A stretch of 64,000 nt of DNA from Gammaproteobacteria bacterium (GTDB lineage: Bacteria > Pseudomonadota > Gammaproteobacteria > GCA-001735895). A model generated the notes under the pieces. It saw only the letters and a program-made list of their open reading frames with translations. It ran no database searches and had not been told where the DNA came from. Below, piece by piece: positions 1 through 8,592 of the stretch. The translations under genes were made by a program, and so were the position numbers. The stretch covers positions 1 to 64,000 of the forward strand of contig JAJDOF010000071.1 of NCBI GenBank assembly GCA_022340305.1, given 5' to 3'. How positions within the stretch are numbered: the stretch's first letter is position 1; each line of letters starts with the position of its first letter.

Positions 1-879
1 GTTGCGGGCACGGGTCAGCACAATGTAATTGCCGAGCAATACCAGCGCAAAACCGAACAGTGCGCGCAACGTCCATTGATAGTCTTCGAACAGGGTCGAC
101 AACGCCAGCGCGATCACCGGGAACAAAACTGCGGCATAGGCCGCCTTGTCGGCACCGATGCGACCTATTAACGTCAGGTAGCAGCCAAAGGCGAGTATCG
201 AGCCGAAAACCGACAGGTAGAGCAGCGACAGGCTATAACTAAAAGCAGGGTCATAGTTAAACGGCACACCGTGGATTAGCGCATAAGTTGCCATGATGAC
301 TGCGCCGTAAGTCATCCCCCAGGCATTGGTTTGTATCACCGGAATAGCATGGCGCTGATTGCGCGCGGACAGGATGTTGCCGACTGATGCAAACCAGGTC
401 GCCAACAGGCACATCCACAATCCGCGCCAGGTATCGGCATTATCACCAACACCGCTGACTTCCGCCCAGAAGATTGCAGCGATGCCGGCAATCCCGAAGC
501 TGGCTCCGAGGACAACACGCGGACGTATCTGGCTGCCCGTGAATATTGCGCCGTTGACGATATTCATCAGGATCACGGTGGAAAACATCAAAGCGACAAT
601 ACCGGAGGTCAGCAAGCCCGTTGCCCAGTAAAACACCAGGTAGTTGCTGGAAAACAGGAACAGTCCCTGTAGCACGATAAAGCCATGTTGACGCACGGAA
701 TACTTCAAATTGCGTCCGGTCAACACACAAAACAGCAGCAACAGCATCGCCGCGATGCCAAATCGATAAACCAGCGATACCTCGGCTGCAACCACGCCCA
801 GCTGAAACTTGATCGCAAACCAGGTGGAACCCCAGATCAATACCGAGGACAGATACAGGGTGATCGAATTGGTAAACAT
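1..879 (-). CDS. EamA/DMT-family membrane transporter (3' end outside window)
   Basis: Read on the minus strand from an ATG at 877-879, the frame stays open to base 1, giving 293 residues without a stop, so the C-terminus lies beyond the window. The translation is strongly hydrophobic, starts MFTNSITLYLSSVLIWGSTW and repeats two EamA-like halves of about five membrane helices each. The WGSTW element near the N-terminus and a late segment with FEDYQWT are typical of drug/metabolite-transporter carriers, which sit in the inner membrane. It starts 8 bases after the upstream kinase gene and is the distal gene of the thi operon. Its place suggests a thiamine-related or general metabolite exporter, but the substrate cannot be read from sequence. 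Confidence 0.85.
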   Translation of the reverse strand, partial: MFTNSITLYLSSVLIWGSTWFAIKFQLGVVAAEVSLVYRFGIAAMLLLLFCVLTGRNLKYSVRQHGFIVLQGLFLFSSNYLVFYWATGLLTSGIVALMFSTVILMNIVNGAIFTGSQIRPRVVLGASFGIAGIAAIFWAEVSGVGDNADTWRGLWMCLLATWFASVGNILSARNQRHAIPVIQTNAWGMTYGAVIMATYALIHGVPFNYDPAFSYSLSLLYLSVFGSILAFGCYLTLIGRIGADKAAYAAVLFPVIALALSTLFEDYQWTLRALFGFALVLLGNYIVLTRARN

Positions 880-887
880 TTCGGTGC

Positions 888-1697
888 CTACAAATCCGCG
901 AGCGCGGCCATCCAGCAATCACTGAGCAATTTGAGTAAACCGCGGTAATCAAACAACTTCGATTCTTGCATTGCCGGGCCGTCGGCGCAATACGCTTGCA
1001 GCAGGAACCGACTCTGCGCAAGGTCCAGTTCTGCCTCGTTGCAGAGGATGGCGAGGTCCCAGTAAGGCGGGGCCATTGCCGAATATTCCCAGTCGATGAG
1101 CCAGAGTCGATTATCGGTCAATAACAGGTTGCCGAGAACCGGGTCGCGATGCGAAGGGACCCAGTCCGCACAATCGCCTTCCAGCAAAGACAAGATTCGT
1201 TGCGCCTGCGCCAGGCGCGGTGCGTAGTCTTTCCGCAGGGCAGCATCGAGTAAGTCATAGTGGCTTTCCAGGGTATACGCGAGGTCCGCTCTGCCCTGAA
1301 AGCGCAAACCGCTGCGGTGCAATTGCTGCACGACTTTGACGACATGTTCGATACCCTCCCTGGTGTTGAAATCCGCGCGACGCAGATTGCGGCTATTGCG
1401 CAGGGTTGGGGTTAGTGTAATGCCGTAGTCATTGCACCACAGCACCTGCGGTGCCAGGCCCAACTTGTGAGCCAGAGATTGATTGTGCGCTTCGGCGGCG
1501 CGATCGATGAGACCATTGGTGGTAGGCCGGGGCAGGCGCAGCACCCAGTCATAGTCAGGGTTGTGCAGACGATAGTTGCGATTGGTATATCCCGGCAAAG
1601 TCGAAATAGTAAAGTCGTCTGGCGTCAGACCGGCCAACATCGGTATCTGCGCAAACACCGATTGCAGCTCAGGATCCACGAGCCCGGACTCGTTCAC
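888..1697 (-). CDS. APH/choline-kinase-fold phosphotransferase, probably thiamine or related small-molecule kinase
   Basis: A 269-residue protein of the aminoglycoside phosphotransferase/choline kinase superfamily. The catalytic loop reads SHRDPVLGNLLL and the metal-binding segment LIDWEYSAMAPPYWDLA; the N-terminal part has the GYTNRNYRL pattern of the small-molecule kinase fold. The start is a GTG at 1695-1697 that overlaps the thiQ stop by four bases (GTGA), which indicates translational coupling. Because it lies inside a riboswitch-controlled thiamine uptake operon, a ThiK-like role (thiamine to thiamine phosphate, salvage of imported vitamin) is the best guess. The family also contains choline, ethanolamine and homoserine kinases, so the substrate is inferred only from context. 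Confidence 0.8.
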   Translation of the reverse strand: MNESGLVDPELQSVFAQIPMLAGLTPDDFTISTLPGYTNRNYRLHNPDYDWVLRLPRPTTNGLIDRAAEAHNQSLAHKLGLAPQVLWCNDYGITLTPTLRNSRNLRRADFNTREGIEHVVKVVQQLHRSGLRFQGRADLAYTLESHYDLLDAALRKDYAPRLAQAQRILSLLEGDCADWVPSHRDPVLGNLLLTDNRLWLIDWEYSAMAPPYWDLAILCNEAELDLAQSRFLLQAYCADGPAMQESKLFDYRGLLKLLSDCWMAALADL

Positions 1698-2404
1698 CCC
1701 GATCCCAGGTAATCGCGCAGCTGCGGTGGCTCGGATTGCGCGAGTAACTGTGCCGTAGCGGCGATAGCCGCGACCCGGCCCTCGCAGATAAATGCGCTAC
1801 GCGCCGAAGCGATCGACGCGTCACTCGGCTGGTGGCTGACCAGCAGCGCGCACATGTCGTGCTCAGCCACCAGTGTCTTCACCAGTTCAATCAATTCCGC
1901 CCGCAGCGCTGGACCGAGCGCGGCAAAAGCCTCGTCCAGCAACAGGATTTTACGCTGCCGCACCAACGCACGCGCCAGTGCGACGCGCTGGCGCTGACCG
2001 CCCGACAGTTCACCGGGCTTGCGTCGTTGCATCGGTTCCAGCCCAAGTCTTGCCAGCGCACCGCGCACCGCTTCTACCTGAATCGGTGCAAGCCGCAACG
2101 ACGGTTCGATACCGAGCGCAACATTGGTATACAGGTCGAGATGAGGAAATAGATTGTGTTGCTGAAACACGATGGAGACCGGCCGCTCGGCCACCGGCAA
2201 ATTATGCAGGGGTTCATCATCGACGAGTATACGCCCACCACTGGCTGGCAAAAAACCGGCGATCAGGCTGAGCAGGGTAGATTTGCCGGAGCCGCTTGGC
2301 CCGATCAGACTCAACACTTCGCCGACATCCACCGTCAGATCAAAGTGCATGGTGGATGCGGGCACAGACGGATAGCTGAATTCCAGGGCTTCAATTTTTA
2401 GCAT
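1694..2404 (-). CDS. thiQ: Thiamine ABC transporter ATP-binding protein
   Basis: A 236-residue ABC ATPase that powers thiamine/TPP import from the cytoplasmic face. It has the Walker A motif GPSGSGKST near residue 35, the Q-loop region VFQQHNLFPH, the signature LSGGQRQRVALARAL and a Walker B LLLDEAFAALGP. The length matches ThiQ (about 230). It follows thiP with a 14-base overlap and precedes the kinase gene with a 4-base overlap. The compact single-domain form without a C-terminal regulatory domain is the ThiQ form rather than that of maltose or sulfate importers. Confidence 0.93.
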   Translation of the reverse strand: MLKIEALEFSYPSVPASTMHFDLTVDVGEVLSLIGPSGSGKSTLLSLIAGFLPASGGRILVDDEPLHNLPVAERPVSIVFQQHNLFPHLDLYTNVALGIEPSLRLAPIQVEAVRGALARLGLEPMQRRKPGELSGGQRQRVALARALVRQRKILLLDEAFAALGPALRAELIELVKTLVAEHDMCALLVSHQPSDASIASARSAFICEGRVAAIAATAQLLAQSEPPQLRDYLGSG

Positions 2405-3965
2405 CGCGGCTGCCTCCTATGCAGCGCTCCAGCAAGGCGAATACGCCGAGACACAGCAGCAATAACAGCACCGCGGTCACGCTGGCCTGGGCAACCAGGT
2501 ATGCGCCGAGTTGCTGGTAAATCATCAGCGCAAGCGTTGCGCTCTGCGTTGATCCGAACAACGCGATGACCCCCAGATCACCCATCGCCAATACCGCTAC
2601 CAGCGCGATGGCCAGTCCCAGCGGTCGACGCAGCAATGGCCACTCGAGGTGGCGAAAGCGGTGCCATCCCCGCAATGCAAGCGCCTGGCAGAGGCGATGG
2701 TAGCGCGCATGGTTCTGGCGCATTGCCGGCCCCAGGCAGCGAATGACGAAGGGCAGACCCATCAACGCATTGATCGCGATCACGATCGGATATACCCAGT
2801 CGAAAACATCGACATGCGGCGCTAGCAACACAAACATGCCGGTACCAATCACCAGCGGCGGCACTACATAGACGATTGATCCGGCGAGATCGACCAGCCT
2901 TGCACGCCTGGAGTGCCCTTGTTCCGCGAGACTCGCGCTGTATTGCAGCAAAAACCATCCGGCCGTTACCGACAGCAGTGCCGCCGACAGTCCAATGAAC
3001 AGCGTATTGGCGAGCGCCTGCCACAGTCGCAGGTCGCCGAGAGTCTGGCCCAGGGGACCGCGCAGGGCGTCGATCAACAGTGATGTCAGCGGCATACCGA
3101 CGTATAGCGTAGCCAACAGAATAATCCCGAGATCAAACCAGCGCAATCGCAATGCCCTGTGTCGATAGGCAATCGATAGCGCGATTTCCACTGCGGGCAT
3201 ACGCTGTAGCTTGAGGGTTAGCATGGCCACCAGCATACACAAACCCAGCTGCAGCAGGGCAAGCACAACGGCTTGTGCCGGGTCAAAGTCAAAACGCAGA
3301 GATTGATATATAGCAACCTCGACCGTGGTGCTGCGCGGTCCACCGCCGAGCGTTAGCACCACGGCGAAACTGGTTAGACACAGCATGAAAATCAGCAGCG
3401 ACACGCCGGGCACCGATTCCCGTAGCATTGGCCATTCAATAAAGCGGAAGCGTTGCCAGGTATTCATTCCCAGTTGCTCGCCGAGCTGCCAGTGATGTTG
3501 CGGTATGGCCTGCCATTGCGGCAACAACAGGCGTACCGCAAGCGGTAGATTAAAGAAAACATGCGCCAGTAAAATGCCATTGATTCCGTACAGCGACCTT
3601 CCGAGCGGCAGCCAGCCATTGCTGCCATATACCGACACCACCGCCATTACCACCACAACTGCCGGCACCACCAGTGGCAGCGCGAACAACCCCAACAGTA
3701 GGCGCCGCAGCGGCAGTTGCGGTTGCATCGCAAAGGCCCGCGCGACCAGGATCGCCGGCAATACGCTGAGCAAGGTCGAGAGTAACGCTTGCCAGAGACT
3801 GAAAAAAACCACGCGCCGCAGGTAAGCATTTTCCCAAAAGCGCGGATCGACCGCTTCATAGCCAGGCAGGGCACTCAGGTGCAACAAGCCCGCCATCGGA
3901 CTCAACACCAGAAGTGCCAGTATGGCGAGCACCAGGCTTGCTGGCATGGCGCGCGACATCGTCAT
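2391..3965 (-). CDS. thiP: Thiamine ABC transporter permease
   Basis: A 524-residue double-length permease with roughly twelve hydrophobic helices, formed by two fused binding-protein-dependent permease halves, as in ThiP and FbpB. Each half has an EAA-type cytoplasmic loop, seen around EQLGMNTWQRFRFIEWPML in the first half and around ALALRGWHRFRHLEWPLL in the second, which contact the ThiQ ATPase. The ATG at 3963-3965 lies five bases after the thiB stop. Inner-membrane channel of the thiamine importer; the assignment rests on fused length plus the flanking thiB and thiQ. Confidence 0.92.
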   Translation of the reverse strand: MTMSRAMPASLVLAILALLVLSPMAGLLHLSALPGYEAVDPRFWENAYLRRVVFFSLWQALLSTLLSVLPAILVARAFAMQPQLPLRRLLLGLFALPLVVPAVVVVMAVVSVYGSNGWLPLGRSLYGINGILLAHVFFNLPLAVRLLLPQWQAIPQHHWQLGEQLGMNTWQRFRFIEWPMLRESVPGVSLLIFMLCLTSFAVVLTLGGGPRSTTVEVAIYQSLRFDFDPAQAVVLALLQLGLCMLVAMLTLKLQRMPAVEIALSIAYRHRALRLRWFDLGIILLATLYVGMPLTSLLIDALRGPLGQTLGDLRLWQALANTLFIGLSAALLSVTAGWFLLQYSASLAEQGHSRRARLVDLAGSIVYVVPPLVIGTGMFVLLAPHVDVFDWVYPIVIAINALMGLPFVIRCLGPAMRQNHARYHRLCQALALRGWHRFRHLEWPLLRRPLGLAIALVAVLAMGDLGVIALFGSTQSATLALMIYQQLGAYLVAQASVTAVLLLLLCLGVFALLERCIGGSRDAKN

Positions 3966-3970
3966 AAAAG

Positions 3971-4978
3971 CTAGCGCGACATGACCTCAAGCCAGTCATC
4001 GACCCAACCCTTGCGCTGCCTGGCGACAATTGTTTCATCGAGCAATAGTGCCGGCGATGGATCGATTAGCTGGCTGAACTCGGCAGGAACGACGTCCGCT
4101 CCGGTGATCGCGGGATACATCCAGTTGGTAGTTGGAATAATCTTCTGGAAGTCTTCGCTGATCATGAATTCAAGGAACGCGCGCGCCAGTTGTTTTTGTT
4201 GGCTGGTCCGCACCATACCGGCGACCTCGATCTGCTGGTAATGACCCTCTGCAAAATGTGCCGCGGCAAAACGTGAGTCCTGTTCGGCAATGAGGTGATA
4301 AGCCGGCGATGTGGTGTAACTCAATACCATGTCGGCCTCGCCTTTGAGGAAAAGTCCATAGGCTTCGCTCCAGCCCTTGCTGACCGTGACTATACGCGGT
4401 GATAATTGCGCCCAGGCCCGGTCTGATCCTTCACCGAACACTTTTTTCATCCATAACAGCAAACCGAGCCCCGGGGTTGAGGTCCGCGGATCCTGGATCA
4501 ACAGCGTAGGACCATTGGAATTCTCAACCAGCTGCCGCAGACTGGTCGGTGGATTGGCAAGCTTCTCCTTGTTGTAAACAAAGGCAAAGTAGCCAAAATC
4601 ATAGGGTAGAAACAAATCATCCTGCCAGGGATCGGGCAGTGCGCTGACTGGCAGGCTGAGATCATGACGAGCAAACAGTCCGCTGCTACGGGCCTCTGCC
4701 GTCAGATTGGTATCGAGACCGAGCAAAATGTCGGCGCGGCTGTTGTCGCCTTCCAGCTTGATGCGGTTCAACATTGCGACGCCATCGGACAGGCCGACCA
4801 GCTCGAGCGTGCACAAACACTGCGCTTCGAAAGCGGCCTTTACCTTGGGTCCCGGCCCCCAGTCGCTGGTGAATGAATCGTAAGTGTAGACCACCAGATT
4901 GGGAGTTGCCGCCTGCAGACCGAAGCAAAATAACAACGAAACCAGGAGGGTTCCGGTACAGGATAAAACAGACTTCAT
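3971..4978 (-). CDS. thiB: Thiamine-binding periplasmic protein
   Basis: A 335-residue periplasmic solute-binding protein. The chosen ATG at 4976-4978 begins MKSVLSCTGTLLVSLLFCFG, a signal peptide ending near LQAATP; an upstream in-frame start at 5050 would add a non-signal-like stretch and lies in the riboswitch, so it is rejected. A GGAGA ribosome site precedes the chosen ATG. The mature part has ThiB features such as LVVYTYDSFTSDWGPGPKVK and SYTTSPAYH, and ends in a cluster of aromatic and basic residues. It is the first gene of the operon below the TPP riboswitch, which fixes its function as thiamine/TPP capture. Confidence 0.94.
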   Translation of the reverse strand: MKSVLSCTGTLLVSLLFCFGLQAATPNLVVYTYDSFTSDWGPGPKVKAAFEAQCLCTLELVGLSDGVAMLNRIKLEGDNSRADILLGLDTNLTAEARSSGLFARHDLSLPVSALPDPWQDDLFLPYDFGYFAFVYNKEKLANPPTSLRQLVENSNGPTLLIQDPRTSTPGLGLLLWMKKVFGEGSDRAWAQLSPRIVTVSKGWSEAYGLFLKGEADMVLSYTTSPAYHLIAEQDSRFAAAHFAEGHYQQIEVAGMVRTSQQKQLARAFLEFMISEDFQKIIPTTNWMYPAITGADVVPAEFSQLIDPSPALLLDETIVARQRKGWVDDWLEVMSR

Positions 4979-5048
4979 GACAATCTCCATTGGGCTGAAA
5001 TATATGAACCAGTAACAACGGAGAGATGGGGAATGGTGGAATTCGCTC

Positions 5049-5134
5049 ACATCCCTACGCCAGTATTAACTGGATCAGGTTCATCGGGTTGAGGTCGAAG
5101 CGACTTCTCTCAGCTCTAGGGAGCACCCCGTTGA
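5049..5134 (-). promoter_or_regulatory. TPP riboswitch (THI element)
   Basis: On the minus strand the leader carries all the conserved blocks of the thiamine pyrophosphate aptamer in order: GGGGTGCTCC, GCTGAGA, ACCCGATGAACCTGATC, then CAGTTAATACTGGCGTAGGGA. The pyrimidine- and pyrophosphate-binding arms are therefore intact. It lies about 70 bases upstream of the thiB start and 10 bases downstream of a promoter. A CATCTCTCC run between aptamer and gene is nearly complementary to the thiB GGAGAT site, which would fit control of translation initiation; that mechanism is inference. No intrinsic terminator is obvious between aptamer and thiB. Confidence 0.96.
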
Positions 5135-5143
5135 GGAGCGGTG

Positions 5144-5172
5144 ACTATATTCGCAGTATTCGGCGGGTGCAA
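5144..5172 (-). promoter_or_regulatory. Sigma70-like promoter of the thi operon
   Basis: Minus-strand TTGCAC (5167-5172), a 17-base spacer and TATAGT (5144-5149). Transcription would start near 5137, directly at the 5' edge of the TPP riboswitch, which supports the call. Confidence 0.7.
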
Positions 5173-5241
5173 GCGGGAATCGACGCAGATAACTACTACA
5201 GCATCATTCGAAAATAAGCGTTACCAGTCGGTGACTTTGCA

Positions 5242-5709
5242 TCAAAGGTGGAACTTGAGGCCCACTTTGCGTTCTTCGTACAACCTGTAATCAGTTTCCG
5301 ACATGCCCAGCGACTGATAGGTTTTCTGCGCGGTAAGGTTTTCGCGCTCGACATACAAGCGAAATCCACACACTGCGGGCTCCTGCTCGGCGAGCTCCTT
5401 GACACGCTCATAAAGCTCACGATAAAGCCCCTGACGACGATAAACAGGCCGCACGTAAACGCTCTGAATCCACCAGAACATACCATTGCGCCAGTCGCTC
5501 CACTCGGTGGTAACCATCAACGATGCCTGGATATTGTTGTCGAGTTCGACCACCAGGTAGAAGCCCATTTGCGGATTGTCGAGCATCGCTCTGACACCCG
5601 CTGTGGCCACTTCGGGAATCAGCTCGATTCCCTCGGTTTCACGCGCGATGCTGGTGTTGAATTCAGCGAGTTCCGCTACATCCTGCGAAAGTGCGCGGCG
5701 AATAATCAT
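5242..5709 (-). CDS. GNAT-family N-acetyltransferase
   Basis: A 155-residue single-domain GNAT enzyme that would transfer an acetyl group from acetyl-CoA to an amine. The acetyl-CoA binding motif A is VYVRPVYRRQGLYRELYERV (Q/RxxGxG/A type) around residue 90, followed by FRLYVERENLTAQKTYQSLGM, the typical motif B end. It follows the YlqF GTPase gene by 17 bases on the same strand, so the two are probably co-transcribed. The acceptor substrate cannot be deduced; similar small GNATs act on proteins, antibiotics or metabolites. Confidence 0.88.
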   Translation of the reverse strand: MIIRRALSQDVAELAEFNTSIARETEGIELIPEVATAGVRAMLDNPQMGFYLVVELDNNIQASLMVTTEWSDWRNGMFWWIQSVYVRPVYRRQGLYRELYERVKELAEQEPAVCGFRLYVERENLTAQKTYQSLGMSETDYRLYEERKVGLKFHL

Positions 5710-5726
5710 GCCCTGGTCTCCTGTTA

Positions 5727-6635
5727 TTATTTATGGCGTTCGTTTTTGCGCGCCTCTGTTGCTTCCGCTTTACGCGCGCGGATCAGCGCAACCTGTTCCC
5801 ACTCGACGGCAAATCCAGCCGGTGACTCCAGGCATACCGCACCGAGGTCTCCCGAGCGGAATTCGCTGATAAACAAGCGCGACACCTTTTCCAGATCCAC
5901 GTGCCCACCGGACACCAGGCAGCCGCGTTTGCGTGCTATCAGTTCGAGTAACTCGATCTCGGGTTGCGGCAACTCGTCGATATCATAGCGCTGAATCAAT
6001 CGCTGCGGATAGTTCTCGATAAAAAATTCAGCGAGGAAGCTGGCAACGTCCTGCAGTACCAGCGCAGTATCGCGAATCGCACCGCTGGCAGCGAGGCGAT
6101 AGCCACTGGCTTCGTTTTCAATATTGGGCCAGAGCATCCCCGGGGTGTCGATTAATGTCAGTTCGTTTGAAATCTCGATGCGCTGTTGCAGGCGCGTGAG
6201 CGCCGCTTCATTGCCGGTTTTGGCAATGCTGCGCCCCGCAAGGCGGTTGATCAAGGTGGATTTGCCCACATTGGGAATGCCCGCAATCATCGCGTAGATC
6301 ATGGTTGAACGGTTCTCACGTTTCGGCACCAGGCTTCGACACAGTCCGGGCAAGCCGGTGTGGACATTGTCACTGCTGCTGCAAACCAGGGTCTTGACCT
6401 GGCTTTGCAGTTCCAGTTCGGCGATCCATTCCGCCAGGCGCTCGCGATCTGACAGGTCGCTTTTATTGAGCAGCTTGATGCAGGGTTTGTCGCGGCGAAG
6501 TTGCGCCAGCATCGGGTTCTCGCTGGACCCCGGCAAGCGCGCATCCAGCATCTCGATGACGATATCGACCTGTGGCAAAATCTCCTTGAATGCCTTGCTC
6601 GCTTTGTGCATATGGCCGGGATACCACTGAATCAT
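5727..6635 (-). CDS. ylqF: YlqF/RbgA-type circularly permuted ribosome-associated GTPase
   Basis: A 302-residue GTPase that starts MIQWYPGHMHKA, the hallmark N-terminus of the YlqF/RbgA family. The G motifs occur in permuted order: G4 NKSD at residues 57-60, then G1 GIPNVGKST at 119-127, then G3 DTPG at 163-166. In Bacillus RbgA assists late assembly of the 50S ribosomal subunit; gammaproteobacterial members are assumed to have a similar role. The C-terminal domain ends in a basic, charged tail (RKAEATEARKNERHK), suited to RNA contact. Upstream is a short divergent region shared with the SRPBCC gene. Confidence 0.9.
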   Translation of the reverse strand: MIQWYPGHMHKASKAFKEILPQVDIVIEMLDARLPGSSENPMLAQLRRDKPCIKLLNKSDLSDRERLAEWIAELELQSQVKTLVCSSSDNVHTGLPGLCRSLVPKRENRSTMIYAMIAGIPNVGKSTLINRLAGRSIAKTGNEAALTRLQQRIEISNELTLIDTPGMLWPNIENEASGYRLAASGAIRDTALVLQDVASFLAEFFIENYPQRLIQRYDIDELPQPEIELLELIARKRGCLVSGGHVDLEKVSRLFISEFRSGDLGAVCLESPAGFAVEWEQVALIRARKAEATEARKNERHK

Positions 6636-6746
6636 AAACTGCTCTTATTTGCGTGAGGCGGTTATTCTGGCCAAGTCTATTCCCAATGTCATTAAAACGT
6701 TTAAACTAGCATAACTTCATTGCGTTTTTACAGGAGCACCCGGGCA

Positions 6747-7190
6747 ATGGCGGAGATCAGGCATCGTGTCGGAATCAGTGGCAGCGCGGCGGAAATCTAC
6801 CAGTTGCTGACCACCGATGCGGGTCTGTGCAAATGGTGGACTACCGATACCCACGGCGCTGGCGAACCAGGTTCAATCATCAGTTTTCGTTTCGGCGACG
6901 GTGGACCTGACTTCGAGGTGGTGGAGCTGGAGCCGGATCGCAAGGTAGTCTGGCGGCATCGCGGCGAGATGCCACCTGCCTGGATGGGCAGTGAGATTTC
7001 ATTCCTGCTGGAAGCGACAGAAAAGCAGACTTTCGTCAATTTCAGACATTACAATTGGCAGCAATCCGACGATTTTCTGGCGCATTGCTGCACCAAGTGG
7101 GGAATATTCATGATGAGTATTAAATCCTGCATCGAGACCGGGCGAGGACAACCTTACCCGGATGATGTTCATATCGACTTCGACGAGTAA
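6747..7190 (+). CDS. SRPBCC (AHSA1-like) domain protein
   Basis: A 147-residue START/SRPBCC-fold protein. The start ATG at 6747 is preceded by a CAGGAG ribosome site with about ten bases of spacing, so the longer frame from 6720 is not used. Typical pattern: a first strand ending in HRVGISGSAAEIYQLLTTD, then WWTTDTHG, and a late helix with WGIFMMSIKSCIETG, as in AHSA1 proteins such as the YndB/activator-of-Hsp90 type. It binds a small hydrophobic ligand in this family; no specific ligand is known. Three bases separate it from the S4 gene, so the two form an operon. Confidence 0.8.
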   Translation: MAEIRHRVGISGSAAEIYQLLTTDAGLCKWWTTDTHGAGEPGSIISFRFGDGGPDFEVVELEPDRKVVWRHRGEMPPAWMGSEISFLLEATEKQTFVNFRHYNWQQSDDFLAHCCTKWGIFMMSIKSCIETGRGQPYPDDVHIDFDE

Positions 7191-7192
7191 AC

Positions 7193-7429
7193 ATGAGTGA
7201 TACGGATAGCATCATCGCCGAGCTTGAATCGGAATTTGTCGAGCTTTACAAGATTCTCAAATTTGAAGGCTTGACTGAGTCGGGCGGCAGCGCCAAGCAG
7301 GCCATCGCCGATGGCCTGGTGAGCGTCAACGGCGAAGTCGAGACACGCAAACGCAAGAAAATCCGTGCCGGAGATCAGATCGATTTCATCGACCATCACA
7401 TCGACATTGTCGGCAAGACCGACGACTGA
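7193..7429 (+). CDS. S4-domain RNA-binding protein (YbcJ family)
   Basis: A 78-residue protein made almost wholly of an S4 RNA-binding fold. The characteristic core is LYKILKFEGLTESGGSAKQA followed by GLVSVNGEVETRKRKKIRAGD, as in E. coli YbcJ and in the RNA-binding ends of tyrosyl-tRNA synthetases and pseudouridine synthases. The basic RKRKK stretch is the expected RNA contact. It starts three bases after the SRPBCC stop. YbcJ-type proteins are presumed to bind rRNA or tRNA; the actual RNA is unknown. Confidence 0.88.
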   Translation: MSDTDSIIAELESEFVELYKILKFEGLTESGGSAKQAIADGLVSVNGEVETRKRKKIRAGDQIDFIDHHIDIVGKTDD

Positions 7430-7556
7430 TAAGCCCGCTGTCCACCATTTTCATCGCGATTGCCCCGGGTTCGTGTCGGGGATGACGCCAGCTTCGATCT
7501 CGGCTAGACTACGCATCCTTTGAAACCGGCTCTGGATTTACGTTCCAGGAGGCTTG

Positions 7557-8540
7557 ATGTCATCGTCCATCGTGATTGCCGCGCTGTATCGTTTTGTGCG
7601 GCTCGATAATTACTGCTTGCTGCGCCAACCCCTGCTGGACCTGATGCTCGAGCAGCAGGTCCGCGGCACCTTGTTGCTCGCCGCAGAAGGTATTAACGGG
7701 ACCATCGCCGGCAACGCCCAGGCGATTGTGTGTGTGCTCGATTTCCTGCGTCGGGATGAGCGCCTGAGCGATCTCGATTGTAAGCTATCCTATGACGATG
7801 AAATGCCATTTCACCGCTCGCGCGTCAAACTCAAACGCGAAATTGTCACCATGGGTATCGAAGATCTCGACCCTGCGCAGGGTGGCACCTATGTCGACCC
7901 CGGTGACTGGAATGCGCTGATCGATGATCCCGATGTCACCCTTGTCGATACCCGCAACGCCTATGAATCAGCGATCGGCAGCTTCGAGGGTGCGATACTG
8001 CCGAATACCGATTCATTTCGCGAATTTCCTGACTATGCAAAACAGCACCTCGATCCGGGTGTTCACCGCAAGGTGGCGATGTTCTGTACCGGCGGTATTC
8101 GCTGCGAAAAGTCGACCGCATATTTGCGCCAACAGGGATTCGACGAGGTCTACCACCTGCGTGGCGGTATATTGAAGTATCTGCAGGAAGTGCCCGAGGC
8201 GGAATCCAGATGGCGCGGCGAGTGTTTCGTTTTCGATAATCGCGTCAGCGTCAATCATGCGCTGGATAAAGGCAGTTACGATCAATGCCATGCCTGCCGT
8301 CTGCCGATCACCGAAGAAGACAAGCACAGTGAGCGTTACCAGCCGGGGGTCAGTTGCCCAGCCTGTTACGATTCTGTTTCTGCAGACGACAAAAATCGCT
8401 TCAGAGAGCGCGAAAGGCAGGTGCGTCTGGCTGGCGAACGCGGTGAGCAACACCTTGGCGTCGACGCCATGCTGCAGGCAGAGGTGCGTAAAGCCCGCAA
8501 ATTGGCCGCCAAACAAAACCAGCGCAATCGGGCGAGCTAG
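7557..8540 (+). CDS. trhO: tRNA uridine(34) 5-hydroxylase TrhO (rhodanese-like)
   Basis: A 327-residue protein of the YceA/TrhO family, which makes 5-hydroxyuridine at the wobble position of tRNAs using oxygen. An N-terminal acylphosphatase-like domain (residues 1-90) precedes a rhodanese domain with [11 protein letters not shown] and the active loop [12 protein letters not shown] Cys-rich tail follows (CHACRLP and CPACYD), as in the long E. coli type. A perfect AGGAGG lies at 7547-7552; the ATG at 7557 is taken rather than the TTG one codon earlier. The next gene begins 52 bases downstream. Confidence 0.94.
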   Translation: MSSSIVIAALYRFVRLDNYCLLRQPLLDLMLEQQVRGTLLLAAEGINGTIAGNAQAIVCVLDFLRRDERLSDLDCKLSYDDEMPFHRSRVKLKREIVTMGIEDLDPAQGGTYVDPGDWNALIDDPDVTLVDTRNAYESAIGSFEGAILPNTDSFREFPDYAKQHLDPGVHRKVAMFCTGGIRCEKSTAYLRQQGFDEVYHLRGGILKYLQEVPEAESRWRGECFVFDNRVSVNHALDKGSYDQCHACRLPITEEDKHSERYQPGVSCPACYDSVSADDKNRFRERERQVRLAGERGEQHLGVDAMLQAEVRKARKLAAKQNQRNRAS

Positions 8541-8592
8541 CCCAGGTAGCCGGTTTACCGCGGATTTTAACAAAATGGGTATTCCTGGGCAG

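Noticed and set aside
443-1021. 192-aa minus-strand frame across the EamA gene
   Set aside because: It is a Cys/Arg-rich shadow frame; the overlapping frame to 879 is a clear membrane carrier.
5248-5988. 246-aa plus-strand frame opposite the GNAT gene and ylqF end
   Set aside because: It spans two genuine minus-strand genes and lacks a ribosome site.
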